Source: Symmachiella dynata
Lineage (GTDB): Bacteria > Planctomycetota > Planctomycetia > Planctomycetales > Planctomycetaceae
Length of the DNA: 64,000 nt
Reading direction: 5' to 3'
NCBI RefSeq assembly: GCF_007747995.1
Contig: NZ_CP036276.1
Coordinates: 7,554,001-7,618,000, forward strand
Shown: piece after piece, positions 63,674-64,000 of the stretch
How positions within the stretch are numbered: the stretch's first letter is position 1
Layout: the number at the start of each line of letters is the position of its first letter
Translations under genes and position numbers: made by a program
Notes under the pieces: model-generated
Told to the model about the DNA's origin: nothing
The model's database searches: none
The model's input: only the letters and a program-made list of their open reading frames with translations

Positions 63674-64000
63674 ATGCGACGCCAACCGATGATCCCACCC
63701 GCCCCCTCCTTGCTGAAACATCCCACTGTCAATCGACGAGAGATGTTGCGCGCCGGGGGGATTGGACTGATGGGACTATCGATGTCCGATGTGACCGCCC
63801 TGCGTGCCCAAGCGGCACACACCGGCGCGCCGCAACCGCCGGTGAAATCGGTCATTTATATTTTTCTCTCCGGGGGATTGTCGCAGCACGAAAGCTTCGA
63901 CATGAAACCCGAGGCAGCCGATTCGATCCGGGGTGAGTTTCGCCCCATCGACACGGCCACCCCGGGCATTCAAATCAGCGAACATCTGCCGATGCTCGCA
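63674..64000 (+). CDS. DUF1501 family protein, N-terminal part (runs off the window)
   Basis: The first 109 codons of a DUF1501 protein (PF07394), a planctomycete-abundant exported family related to sulfatase/alkaline phosphatase folds. A twin-arginine signal is visible (VNRREMLRAGGIGLMGLSM), followed by VKSVIYIFLSGGLSQHESFD and MKPEAAD with the family's FRPIDTATPGI region. The frame is open to the last base. ATG 63689 is an alternative start. In planctomycetes DUF1501 genes usually pair with a DUF1549/DUF1553 gene, which would be outside the window or elsewhere. Confidence 0.88.
   Translation, partial: MRRQPMIPPAPSLLKHPTVNRREMLRAGGIGLMGLSMSDVTALRAQAAHTGAPQPPVKSVIYIFLSGGLSQHESFDMKPEAADSIRGEFRPIDTATPGIQISEHLPMLA

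Overview
The window looks like a chromosomal segment of a Planctomycetota bacterium, most likely family Planctomycetaceae; I do not assign a genus. Reasons: a DUF1559 pilin-like protein paired with a small lipoprotein, a Tat-exported DUF1501 protein, an orphan formylmethanofuran dehydrogenase subunit C gene (tetrahydromethanopterin C1 pathway), FHA and TPR giants, many secreted hydrolases, moderately high GC, frequent TTG/GTG starts, and intergenic spaces packed with short palindromic repeats.

Layout. 1-2.5 kb: three tandem AIM24-family genes. 2.8-5.5 kb: a two-FHA protein facing a gene for a degenerate response-regulator-like protein. 5.8-6.2 kb: three minus-strand tRNA genes (Ser-CGA, Gly-TCC, Ser-TGA) next to a small AT-richer zinc-ribbon gene. 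6.9-9.7 kb: phytase-like secreted protein and the DUF1559/lipoprotein pair. 10-19.8 kb: a frameshifted enolase-superfamily gene, an orphan PAS/GAF histidine kinase, a 1069-residue membrane/TPR protein, ATP sulfurylase and a sugar-isomerase-like TIM barrel.

20-34.6 kb is the most interesting part: a co-directional set headed by a well-formed promoter. It encodes a secreted squalene-cyclase-like/HEAT protein, a single-span TonB-position protein, an ExbB/TolQ channel, two ExbD proteins (one with a zinc ribbon), an FHA-TM-TPR-beta-propeller protein, a TPR plus solute-binding-protein fusion, an unknown exported protein and, after a gap, a CARDB/DUF11-like lipoprotein. I read this as a proton-motive-force-driven envelope complex with no obvious described counterpart. 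That is inference from gene content and spacing; its function is unknown.

34.8-64 kb is accessory metabolism: a double-FMN NosR/NapH-like redox protein coupled to a secreted FAD oxidoreductase; a phosphotransferase coupled to a TPR/glycosyltransferase-like protein; alpha/beta hydrolase, SDR, NAD(P)HX epimerase, thioesterase, DUF1508, FhcC, methionine aminopeptidase, ceramidase-like and nucleoside hydrolase genes; DUF1028, PhyH, polysaccharide deacetylase plus AstE-like pair; two amidohydrolases, two divergent sodium:solute symporters, an Nramp-type transporter, and a DUF1501 gene cut by the window end. At least eight families of palindromic repeats occupy the spacers, some nested inside one another.
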